IMG/VR virus record: IMGVR_UViG_3300009059_001183
Span: 1 to 21,085 of that record
From: a virus
Direction: 5' to 3' (one strand)
Length of the DNA: 21,085 nt
The stretch's first letter is position 1; the number at the start of each line of letters is the position of its first letter. Under the pieces are notes generated by a model that was not told where the DNA came from, did not search any database, and saw only the letters and a list, made by a program, of their open reading frames with translations. The translations under genes and the position numbers were made by a program. This document shows, one piece after another, positions 7,992 through 14,748 of this stretch.

Positions 7992-8966
7992 TTATTTTTT
8001 ATAATATTCTAGCCAATATTGTATCATTTCATCTAACATTGACTCAAATGTATAATCATGAGTCCACCCTGTTACTTTAACTAATTTAGAAGAATCACCT
8101 TTTAAATTATGTAACTCCTCAGGGCGTAAAAACTTTTCATCTTGAGTAACATATTCTCTATAATCTAAATCTAATGAAGAAAATACATAATCACAAAGTT
8201 CTCTTACAGAATGGGATACCCCTGTAGCGCAAACAAAATCATCTGGTTTGTCTAGTTGTAATATTTCCCACATTGCTTTTACATAGTCTTTAGCATGCCC
8301 CCAATCTCGAGTTGCTTCTAAATTACCTAATTTTAATTCACTTGATAAACCAAGTTTAATTTTAACTGCTTCTTTACAAACTTTATTTGTTACAAAATTA
8401 GTTCCTCTTCTTGGTGATTCATGATTGAACAAAATACCATTTGAAACAAACATATTATATGAATGTCTATAATTTCTACTAATATTATAAGCAAATACTT
8501 TAGCACATCCGTAAGGTGAAACAGGGTTCATTGAAGTAGTTTCTCTTTGGTATCCATCAGAATCTATAGAGTTCCCAAACATTTCAGATGATGATGCTTG
8601 ATATATTTTTGTATAATGTGATACCATCCTAACAGCCTCTAATATATTTAAAGCACCAATGCCTGTAGTATTGGCTGTGTATAAGGGTTGGTCAAAGCTG
8701 ATTCTAACATGGGATTGGGCTGCTAAATTATATAACTCATTAGGTTGAACTTTAGCTATAACTCTAATTAAAGATGCTAGATCAGTTAAATCAGCATACT
8801 CTAATTTTAAGTCAGAATAAACCTCATTTAGCCTAGCAGTTTGGTTTTCGGCTACAGAATTACGTTTTAGTATTCCCCATACTTCATATCCTTTTTGAAG
8901 TAAAAATTCAGCTAAATACGATCCGTCTTGACCATTAATACCTGTAATCAATGCTGTTTTTTTCAT
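7992..8966 (-). CDS. gmd: GDP-mannose 4,6-dehydratase
   Basis: This short-chain dehydrogenase/reductase converts GDP-D-mannose to GDP-4-keto-6-deoxy-D-mannose. The NADP-binding GxxGxxG is in TGINGQDGSYLAEFL near the N-terminus. Catalytic residues are visible in SSSEMFGN (Ser/Thr and Glu) and in SPYGCAKVFAY (the Tyr-x-x-x-Lys pair). Gmd-specific blocks follow: SPRRGTNFVTNKVC, ATRDWGHAKDYVKAMW and RPEELHNLKGDSSK. At 324 aa it is close to, slightly shorter than, typical Gmd. It overlaps the aminotransferase gene upstream by 4 bases (ATGA), so the two are probably co-translated and act in sequence. No fucose, rhamnose or colitose branch enzyme is seen in this window. Confidence 0.95.
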   Translation of the reverse strand: MKKTALITGINGQDGSYLAEFLLQKGYEVWGILKRNSVAENQTARLNEVYSDLKLEYADLTDLASLIRVIAKVQPNELYNLAAQSHVRISFDQPLYTANTTGIGALNILEAVRMVSHYTKIYQASSSEMFGNSIDSDGYQRETTSMNPVSPYGCAKVFAYNISRNYRHSYNMFVSNGILFNHESPRRGTNFVTNKVCKEAVKIKLGLSSELKLGNLEATRDWGHAKDYVKAMWEILQLDKPDDFVCATGVSHSVRELCDYVFSSLDLDYREYVTQDEKFLRPEELHNLKGDSSKLVKVTGWTHDYTFESMLDEMIQYWLEYYKK

Positions 8967-10063
8967 ACTTTATTTTTTAAAAATTTTTTAATTTTATCAC
9001 ATATAAACATTATTTGGCTATTTGTTAGCTCGGGATAGGAGGGAAGGATTAAACATTGGGATTGTAGAAAGCGAGCATTTGTAGTAGTACACACTATGTG
9101 AGATAGATGGTTGTGTTGGGTTATATCATAAAACATTGGTCGTGTATCTATTCCCATTTTAAATAAATGTAATTCTAAGTCTTTTTTTTGTTTTTCGGTA
9201 AAGTTGTTAAATCTCATACCAAACATCCATTCTGAGTGGGTTGTGCCGTTTTCGATTTTTTGAAGGGATATTGATTTTTCATTTTCAAAAATAGATTTAT
9301 ATTGTTCAAATATTCTATGCTTTTTTTCTTTAATTTCGTCAATACACTCTAATTGTCCTAAAAGAATTGCCGCTTGTACATTTGTCATTCTATAGTTATA
9401 ACCTAAAACATCATGAACAAATTTTTCATTTGATTGTCCTTGAGATTTAATTTTATTAATGTATTCAAAAACATCACAATCATTTGTTATAAATGCACCC
9501 CCTTCACCTGAGGTTAAAGTTTTATTACCAAAGAAAGAAATTGAGGATGCAAATGAGTCAGTACCTGTGTACTTATCACCGTATTTACCTAAAAATCCTT
9601 CACAGTTATCTTCTATAAAAATTGTGTTTGGGAACTTATTTTTTAACATGGGAACATCTATAACATTTCCAATGTTGTGAACAATTAAAACTGCTGAGTT
9701 TTCATCAATAACTGATTCAAGTTTGTTCAAATCAAAATTCCAAGTATCTAAATCGGCGTCGATTGGTACTAACTCATATTCTTTATCAAATAAAAAAGAA
9801 TTCCATGCTGCGACATAAACATTGTTTGGTACTATAATTTTTTTTATGTGGGGGTATTTGTACTTTAATGCTAAGGCAACTAAATGTGTTGCGGTAGTCC
9901 CATTATTTGTGAGTATTAATTTTTTACAATTTAAAAATTCTTTTAATTTGTTTTTTACAATATCCAAGTATTCTCCTTGTGAAGAAACCCACCCTGAGTT
10001 TATAGCATCGTGGGCATACTTTAGATTTGTTTCAGTAAAATATGGTTTATATATTGGTATCAT
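8963..10063 (-). CDS. DegT/DnrJ/EryC1 aminotransferase, likely GDP-perosamine synthase
   Basis: The 366-aa protein is a PLP-dependent sugar aminotransferase of the DegT/DnrJ/EryC1/StrS family. The Schiff-base lysine is K181 in SFFGNKTLTSGEGG, and D152 in FIEDNCEGF would contact the pyridine nitrogen. The lysine is intact, which excludes ColD-type 3-dehydratases, where it is His. Directly next to gmd with an ATGA overlap, it most likely transfers an amino group from glutamate to GDP-4-keto-6-deoxymannose. The product would be GDP-perosamine, as made by RfbE/Per. Other 4-amino or 3-amino sugar aminotransferases of the family remain possible. The family is certain; the substrate is inferred from the neighbour. 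Confidence 0.85.
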   Translation of the reverse strand: MIPIYKPYFTETNLKYAHDAINSGWVSSQGEYLDIVKNKLKEFLNCKKLILTNNGTTATHLVALALKYKYPHIKKIIVPNNVYVAAWNSFLFDKEYELVPIDADLDTWNFDLNKLESVIDENSAVLIVHNIGNVIDVPMLKNKFPNTIFIEDNCEGFLGKYGDKYTGTDSFASSISFFGNKTLTSGEGGAFITNDCDVFEYINKIKSQGQSNEKFVHDVLGYNYRMTNVQAAILLGQLECIDEIKEKKHRIFEQYKSIFENEKSISLQKIENGTTHSEWMFGMRFNNFTEKQKKDLELHLFKMGIDTRPMFYDITQHNHLSHIVCTTTNARFLQSQCLILPSYPELTNSQIMFICDKIKKFLKNKV

Positions 10064-10620
10064 TGTTCATTAATTTTAGCAACTAATATGTCATTATTTC
10101 CATTAATGCTATCAACAAATGAAATTTCGTATCTTTCATTAATTTCTTTTATTTTATTAATAATAGACTCAAGTCCAATATTATTCCACTCAGGTCTAGT
10201 TAACATCCTAACATCATCAATTAATATTGTATGATCCTTTATTTTATGATTTTTGATTGACTCAAGTTCATTTATTAAAGGAATTTTATAAAACTCATGA
10301 CCATCTAACCAAAAAGTTATTTTCTCATCAATATTGCTTAAGATTTCAGGCATAACAACACCAGAATCACCTAAGAAAAAATTAAACTTAACACCATCAT
10401 AAAGTTCTTTATCTTGGAATGTTAATAAAGCCATTTCATAATATCTTTCTTCTATGTCTATAGAATAAACTTTTTTAAACCCTGAATCTACCGCACAGGA
10501 TACTCCAAGCCCAGTATTAGTTCCAGTTTCAAAAAAAATTGGATTTATAAAATTTAATAAAATTTCTGGGCTTAGGGATGTTAATTTATGGTCACCTTGG
10601 GAATATGTTGTTTTTTTCAT
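10060..10620 (-). CDS. SAM-dependent methyltransferase (class I fold)
   Basis: This 186-aa protein carries the SAM motif FFETGTNTGLGVSCA (29-43), with E31, G33 and G37, and the acidic ribose-binding residue D55 in VYSIDIEERYYE. ILIDDVRML, around residues 132-140, matches the metal-binding DD of the Methyltransf_24-type enzymes found in glycan loci. It overlaps the aminotransferase gene by 4 bases. A likely task is sugar O-methylation or N-methylation within the same glycan, perhaps on the aminosugar or its acyl group. The acceptor cannot be seen. It marks the start of the most AT-rich part of the island. Confidence 0.75.
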   Translation of the reverse strand: MKKTTYSQGDHKLTSLSPEILLNFINPIFFETGTNTGLGVSCAVDSGFKKVYSIDIEERYYEMALLTFQDKELYDGVKFNFFLGDSGVVMPEILSNIDEKITFWLDGHEFYKIPLINELESIKNHKIKDHTILIDDVRMLTRPEWNNIGLESIINKIKEINERYEISFVDSINGNNDILVAKINEQ

Positions 10621-10632
10621 TTTTTTATTTGT

Positions 10633-11445
10633 TTATGACTTCAAATACCCTTTAAATTTGTCAATATTGTTAAAAATTTTTTGGTTATTTTCAGAATAGA
10701 ATGCGTTATAATAAGTTTCATTTGTTAGTGAAGTAAGTTTGTTTGTAAATAAAGATAGACAGAAAAATCCTCCACCACCAAAAATGTAAACTTCTTTAGA
10801 ATTAGAAATTATACTAATGTCTTTTAATATACTATCTAAAGAAAAATCACTAAATTCGTAAACATTTGTTGTTAGATCAATTAATTTTTCATTGTCTATA
10901 CTGTTAATACAAAAATCATATATAGAATAAATTAAATTTTTACCGTGTATTGCGTACTCACCAGAGTATTTAATCTCTCTCTCACCTAATAATATGATTT
11001 TACCTTCAAAATTATTAAACCTGTTGGAAAGTTCGTTTGAAATAGATGTAAAATTGTTGTAGTGTAAATCTCTAACTTTTGTAAAAACCACTAAATAGTT
11101 TTCGTTTTTAAATTGAGTTTGTATTTGATTTAATTTGTTTTTGATATGCCCTCTAACATTATTATCACTAAGAACTTTTTTGTTTTTTTCATAATCATCT
11201 GTAAAAACAGCATTTGTTTCAGATTGGCTATTTAAAATTTTTAAATCATAATCCTCTAAAAAAAATTTTAAATACTCGTAACAAAATTTTTCGTATTGTT
11301 CGCTATTTTCTCGATAAAGTTTTAATGTTTCTCTTGAAAGATAAAATCCTATTGAGTCTCCTTTTTTGTGAGTTAAAAGTATCAATCCACAAAAAAAAAT
11401 AAGATCACCAATACCTAAATTTTTAATGAAATATTTTTTTTCCAT
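10633..11445 (-). CDS. Putative GT-B glycosyltransferase-like protein (GT9-like)
   Basis: The 270-aa protein begins FIKNLGIGDLIFFCGLILL, whose Gly-x-Gly-Asp turn resembles the N-terminus of GT9 heptosyltransferase-type enzymes. It also matches the GLGDHIILNG and HYGDIFTS segments of two other proteins in this window. Near the C-terminus, SKEVYIFGGGGFFCLSLF sits where a GT-B donor-binding loop is expected. The product is very rich in Asn, Lys, Phe and Ile, and the DNA is among the most AT-rich in the window (two 60-base lines I counted were 18% and 20% G+C, a third 27%). Without a search the assignment is tentative; it could be a divergent or inactive transferase. Confidence 0.5.
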   Translation of the reverse strand: MEKKYFIKNLGIGDLIFFCGLILLTHKKGDSIGFYLSRETLKLYRENSEQYEKFCYEYLKFFLEDYDLKILNSQSETNAVFTDDYEKNKKVLSDNNVRGHIKNKLNQIQTQFKNENYLVVFTKVRDLHYNNFTSISNELSNRFNNFEGKIILLGEREIKYSGEYAIHGKNLIYSIYDFCINSIDNEKLIDLTTNVYEFSDFSLDSILKDISIISNSKEVYIFGGGGFFCLSLFTNKLTSLTNETYYNAFYSENNQKIFNNIDKFKGYLKS

Positions 11446-11452
11446 ATTAGAT

Positions 11453-11761
11453 TTAATATGTCTTGTGAGATCTTTGAAGAAACTTACCGTTATCTAAATC
11501 TTCTCCAGATAATTTAGCATTAACTATTTCAATTACCTTTTCATCAACTTCATTAATCAATTGGTTCCTTTGAACATTTAAATCAGTAGCTTTTTTTAAA
11601 GTATTCCATAGTTCCATTGCTCCTTCTTCATTTAGAAAATATTTTTCTTTATACTCTTCAAAAGACATTTTTCTAATTTTATAGAGTATTTCTTGGTTAT
11701 TCCACATTTTTAAATCAACTGTGGTTAATTTGTCAATTAATGTTCCTAAAGTGTCTGCCAT
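11453..11761 (-). CDS. Small helical protein of glycan loci (DUF4254-like)
   Basis: The 102-aa protein is predicted all-helical. It has MADTLGTLIDKLTTVDLKMW at the N-terminus and a TDLNVQRNQLINEVDEKV segment at about 58-75. I recall close relatives of this sequence inside bacterial glycosyltransferase clusters; the N-x-QRN-x-LI-x-x-D pattern resembles DUF4254. That is recollection, not a search result. Such proteins have no assigned reaction and may be scaffolds or regulators of partner transferases. It lies between the GNAT gene and a GT-B-like gene with 4 and 7 bases of spacing. Its presence suggests that this part of the island came from a bacterial polysaccharide locus. Confidence 0.55.
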   Translation of the reverse strand: MADTLGTLIDKLTTVDLKMWNNQEILYKIRKMSFEEYKEKYFLNEEGAMELWNTLKKATDLNVQRNQLINEVDEKVIEIVNAKLSGEDLDNGKFLQRSHKTY

Positions 11762-11765
11762 AATT

Positions 11766-12194
11766 TTATTTATTTAATTTCATTATTATATATTTTTCTT
11801 TTTCTTCAACAGTATAAAATCCTTTTTTAGTATATAAATTTTTAGCTATCAAATTTTCTTTATCAACTGATAGATGTATATCGTTTGTGCGGTTTTGGGT
11901 AAGTCTATCTATGATGATACCTCCTAATCCTTTTCCGGTATGTTTATCTCCTAGCATTACGCCTAGCCAAGTTATATCATTTTCTCTATCAAGGTGACCA
12001 TATCCTACAATATTATTATTTTGATACATTAATAAAGTTAGTGTGTGATTTTTAATTGAATCAAAATTTCTATTTTTAAAATATCTAAAAGCATTTTGAT
12101 TTTTTGGATTATTGTTAAAAAAAGACTCTAATAACTCTATTGAGGGATTAGTATTAAATTGTGTATTTAATTTATTATTAAACATTAATAGCAT
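11766..12194 (-). CDS. GNAT N-acetyltransferase
   Basis: This is a GCN5-related acetyltransferase of 142 aa. Motif A, which binds acetyl-CoA, is at 84-94 (KHTGKGLGGII), and motif B is NLIAKNLYTKKGFY (114-127). The length fits a single GNAT domain. In aminosugar pathways such enzymes N-acetylate the 4-amino group (WecD and PseH are GNAT examples). Three genes upstream of the aminotransferase, this one is a candidate to make GDP-4-N-acetylperosamine. Known perosamine acetyltransferases are often left-handed beta-helix proteins instead, so the substrate is inference. A second in-frame ATG at 12185 could be the true start; the first follows a better A-rich leader. It overlaps the upstream gene by 17 bases. 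Confidence 0.8.
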   Translation of the reverse strand: MLLMFNNKLNTQFNTNPSIELLESFFNNNPKNQNAFRYFKNRNFDSIKNHTLTLLMYQNNNIVGYGHLDRENDITWLGVMLGDKHTGKGLGGIIIDRLTQNRTNDIHLSVDKENLIAKNLYTKKGFYTVEEKEKYIIMKLNK

Positions 12195-13029
12195 TTTTTA
12201 TAGTATTTAACACAAAATTATATTCATAATTTGAATGCCATTCTAAATTAAAACCTAAATTATTATAATAGTTAGCTTCAACCTGATTGTTATTAAATGA
12301 TATGAATTTTTTATTTTTGTCTAAAATATTTTCTTTAACCAAAGTGTAAGTAAAAGGTCCAGAAGCTCTTCCTACAACTACATCGCAAAATGTAGAAATT
12401 AAACTTATTTGTAGTAAATCCGGGATTAGTAAAGTTATGTCAGAGGTAAACTTAATGTTGGGTAAAGAAATATTCTTATTTTCACTTAATAAGAATAAAA
12501 CTTCTGGGTGTTCTTGTCCTAAAGTTGTTACAATAGGAGAAAAATCAAAATTAGAAGATTGCCCTGAATGGACATCTCCATTGGAAATAAAAACAATTTT
12601 TTTATATTGAGTTTTATAATTTTCTAGTTGGGATTTAATTTCACTATACTTTAAAATTTTACTAAAATGCACTTCAGGGAAATAATATTCAGTATTTTCT
12701 TTTGGGATATTATAAAAATCTAATACTTCAAATACAAAAGAAAGATAATTTTTTAATGAACATCCTGTCTCAAATTTGTGAAAATACTGCATTTGAGACT
12801 GGCCAATCCAAGCATTAATTTTTTTTTCATTAAAATTAGAAGAATGCATATCAAAATCTTTAGGAATACCCTTAATTTCAGTTAATCCTTCTAAGTCTGG
12901 GAGGAGAGGGGTGTTTAGGTTATGATAAAAAATTATATTAAACTTAGTAAGGAGAGGTTTAATAAGAGTTCTAGAGGTAAAAATATCTCCATAATGCCAG
13001 TGGTTATATAAATGTAAAGTATCTTTCAT
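12178..13029 (-). CDS. GT9-like glycosyltransferase (GT-B)
   Basis: The 283-aa protein starts LHLYNHWHYGDIFTSRTLIK, resembling the GD-containing N-terminal loop of GT9 enzymes. In the middle KKIVFISNGDVHSGQSS looks like the first strand of a C-terminal Rossmann-like domain. VVVGRASGPFTY, about 60 residues before the end, matches the donor-site loop where GT9 proteins have a Gly-x-x-x-Gly-Pro pattern. Spacing to its neighbours is 0 bases upstream and a 17-base overlap downstream. It probably transfers a heptose-like or related sugar, but the donor is not evident. It is very AT-rich (one counted line is 17% G+C). Confidence 0.6.
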   Translation of the reverse strand: MKDTLHLYNHWHYGDIFTSRTLIKPLLTKFNIIFYHNLNTPLLPDLEGLTEIKGIPKDFDMHSSNFNEKKINAWIGQSQMQYFHKFETGCSLKNYLSFVFEVLDFYNIPKENTEYYFPEVHFSKILKYSEIKSQLENYKTQYKKIVFISNGDVHSGQSSNFDFSPIVTTLGQEHPEVLFLLSENKNISLPNIKFTSDITLLIPDLLQISLISTFCDVVVGRASGPFTYTLVKENILDKNKKFISFNNNQVEANYYNNLGFNLEWHSNYEYNFVLNTIKNAINV

Positions 13030-13647
13030 TTATCTTAAATTTGATTTATAAACAGTTTCTGACCCTTGGGTTATTATAGGAGGTTCACACCACCCAAAAG
13101 TTAAATTACAAATAGGTTGTAGATAATTTAAATGCCAGTCAATTGGTAGAAAGAATTTTTTTGAAGAGGCTAATATCTTAGATATACATTCTGAGTAGAT
13201 TAAATACCCAGCAGTGCACCTAGTAGTAGTAGAAGGACTAATTTTTTTATTTAGGGGAGGAGTAGAAGTAAGATTACAACAAGTAGATAAAAATACTAAA
13301 TCAAAATCAACAATTTCAGATTTTAATTTATTTAAAGAATCTAAAAAATCATTAGTTAATACAGCATCATCTTCTAAAATTAAGCACAACTTATGGTTTT
13401 CTTGTAATATTTTTTTATATACATTTAAATGAAATACACTAACTCCTATCTCATTTAAATTCATTTTTTTCCATAAGGCTTCATCATAAAAATAAATATC
13501 ATCTAAATTAGCTAAAACTTCAGCATCAGTTTTAGAGTTCATTAAAACATACTCATAATCAATGTTTAATAAAGGTAAAACACTATCTAAATATTGTTTT
13601 CTTTCTATTAAAGGTTCATAGTGAATGATATATATTTTGTCAACCAT
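13030..13647 (-). CDS. Family 25 glycosyltransferase
   Basis: The 205-aa protein matches GT25, the family of LPS and lipooligosaccharide galactosyltransferases. It opens with KIYIIHYEPLIERKQYL, as GT25 enzymes do (strand, then an ERK/R helix). NEIGVSVFHLNVYKKIL at 65-81 is the GEIGC-x-x-SH equivalent. LILEDDAVL at 89-97 carries the acidic metal and donor motif, and RCTAGYLIYSE and PIDWHL supply the C-terminal signatures. It is somewhat shorter than many GT25 proteins but contains all the core blocks. No membrane anchor is seen. It abuts the GT9-like gene with no spacer. Confidence 0.85.
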   Translation of the reverse strand: MVDKIYIIHYEPLIERKQYLDSVLPLLNIDYEYVLMNSKTDAEVLANLDDIYFYDEALWKKMNLNEIGVSVFHLNVYKKILQENHKLCLILEDDAVLTNDFLDSLNKLKSEIVDFDLVFLSTCCNLTSTPPLNKKISPSTTTRCTAGYLIYSECISKILASSKKFFLPIDWHLNYLQPICNLTFGWCEPPIITQGSETVYKSNLR

Positions 13648-13659
13648 ATTGTTTTTAAA

Positions 13660-14265
13660 TTATAACTTACTATAAAAATTATTTTGTTGTTCTTGACGTT
13701 CTATTGTTTTAGGATGGTATAAAGCATACTCTTCCATTTCTGGGAGGTTAGAGTATGTTTTATAGCCATCTAAAATTTCATGTAGTTTATTTTTCCACTT
13801 TATCTCAGGATCATTTTTATAAATTCTCCATTGAAAATCGGGCCATTGAATCCATCCTTTATCATTTTGTTTCCAACCCCAAGCTTGAATATGTTGGGGG
13901 GTAATACCTTGAACTGTATTTACTCTAGGAACTAAAATAACATCTACATTATTTTCTAATATAGCAGGTAGGTTTTCTATTAAATTGTCATTAGGAATTT
14001 CATCAGCGTCAATTTGAAAGATATAATCACCTTTACAAACTAATGATAATTTATTTTTCCATTCTGAGAAATTTTTATTGAAATGATCTCTAAAGTGTCT
14101 AGGTTCAGGAATACTAATTAAGTATTCCCAAACTCTAGGATCACCATTTTCATCCCATAAAATGACAATTTCATCTTCAAATCGTTTATATTCTAAGAGA
14201 AAAGAAACCAAACGTTTTATCTCTTCCAATTCATTACAAACTGTAATAGCGTAACTGATTTTCAT
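13660..14265 (-). CDS. Family 2-like glycosyltransferase (201 aa)
   Basis: A short GT-A enzyme: ISYAITVCNELEEIKRLV at the N-terminus is the GT2 first strand and helix. IVILWDENGDP replaces the usual DDGS block. GDYIFQIDADEIP (79-91) holds the D86-x-D88 metal site. The C-terminal part has WPDFQWRIYKNDPEIKWKNK then LHEIL, similar to GT2 enzymes with a W/R-rich acceptor loop and a His-Glu candidate base. The length is at the low end for the family, and the gene appears complete. A 20-base gap precedes it, and 12 bases separate it from the GT25 gene. Confidence 0.8.
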   Translation of the reverse strand: MKISYAITVCNELEEIKRLVSFLLEYKRFEDEIVILWDENGDPRVWEYLISIPEPRHFRDHFNKNFSEWKNKLSLVCKGDYIFQIDADEIPNDNLIENLPAILENNVDVILVPRVNTVQGITPQHIQAWGWKQNDKGWIQWPDFQWRIYKNDPEIKWKNKLHEILDGYKTYSNLPEMEEYALYHPKTIERQEQQNNFYSKL

Positions 14266-14285
14266 ATAACCCTAATATAATAAAA

Positions 14286-14744
14286 CTATCCTAATAGGCC
14301 AACATATTCTAAAGCATCTATAAATTCTCTTTCTTCAAAATGCTGGAGAGTTTCCATATCCATTTTGTACTCATAGAATTTACCTGGTTGCTTTGGGATT
14401 GGGTATTTTTCTTTTTCCTCTTCAGGGATTACAATTGCTTTAACAGCAGCCCATTTCCAATTATCAGCAGTGGCTCCATTCGCAAATACCATACCTTGTG
14501 TTGGATGGTTGATTGTTTGTGGCAACCAGGTTAAACCAGTATTTGGATCTTCCCAAGCTAATGCTTTATACAACTCAGGAAGTACTTCCATTTGTTCATT
14601 GTAGAATTCACTATCCTTAGTCATTAAACTATTAGTCCAATAACCACAAGACAAAGACATCCAGTTTGTTATTTCAGGGGTAACCTGTGTTTCGTAACAC
14701 AGATCACCTCCTGATTTAGGGCAAGTTATAATTTTATCTTCCAT
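14286..14744 (-). CDS. Conserved phage protein with incomplete zinc ribbon (152 aa)
   Basis: The N-terminus reads IITCPKSGGDLCYETQVTPE, then SLSCGYWTNS. The cysteines C8, C16 and C33 suggest a zinc ribbon that has lost a ligand, since CPKSGG stands where CPKCG would be expected. The rest is soluble and aromatic-rich, with NWKWAAVKAIVIPEEEKEKY and PGKFYEYKMDMETLQHFEER. I recall related unnamed proteins from T4-like marine phages, some with intact ribbons; this is memory, not a search. It sits between a GT4 and a GT2 gene but shows no transferase motif, so it may be a phage gene predating the island. Its function is unknown. Confidence 0.6.
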   Translation of the reverse strand: MEDKIITCPKSGGDLCYETQVTPEITNWMSLSCGYWTNSLMTKDSEFYNEQMEVLPELYKALAWEDPNTGLTWLPQTINHPTQGMVFANGATADNWKWAAVKAIVIPEEEKEKYPIPKQPGKFYEYKMDMETLQHFEEREFIDALEYVGLLG

Positions 14745-14748
14745 TTGA

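Noticed and set aside
8975-8995. A/T-only inverted repeat near the aminotransferase 3' end as a terminator
   Set aside because: The stem has no G-C pairs, lies within coding sequence and the next gene overlaps, so termination here is unlikely.
8963-10063. ColD-type 3-dehydratase (colitose pathway)
   Set aside because: ColD has His in place of the PLP lysine; here Lys181 is present in the GNKTLTSGEGG motif.
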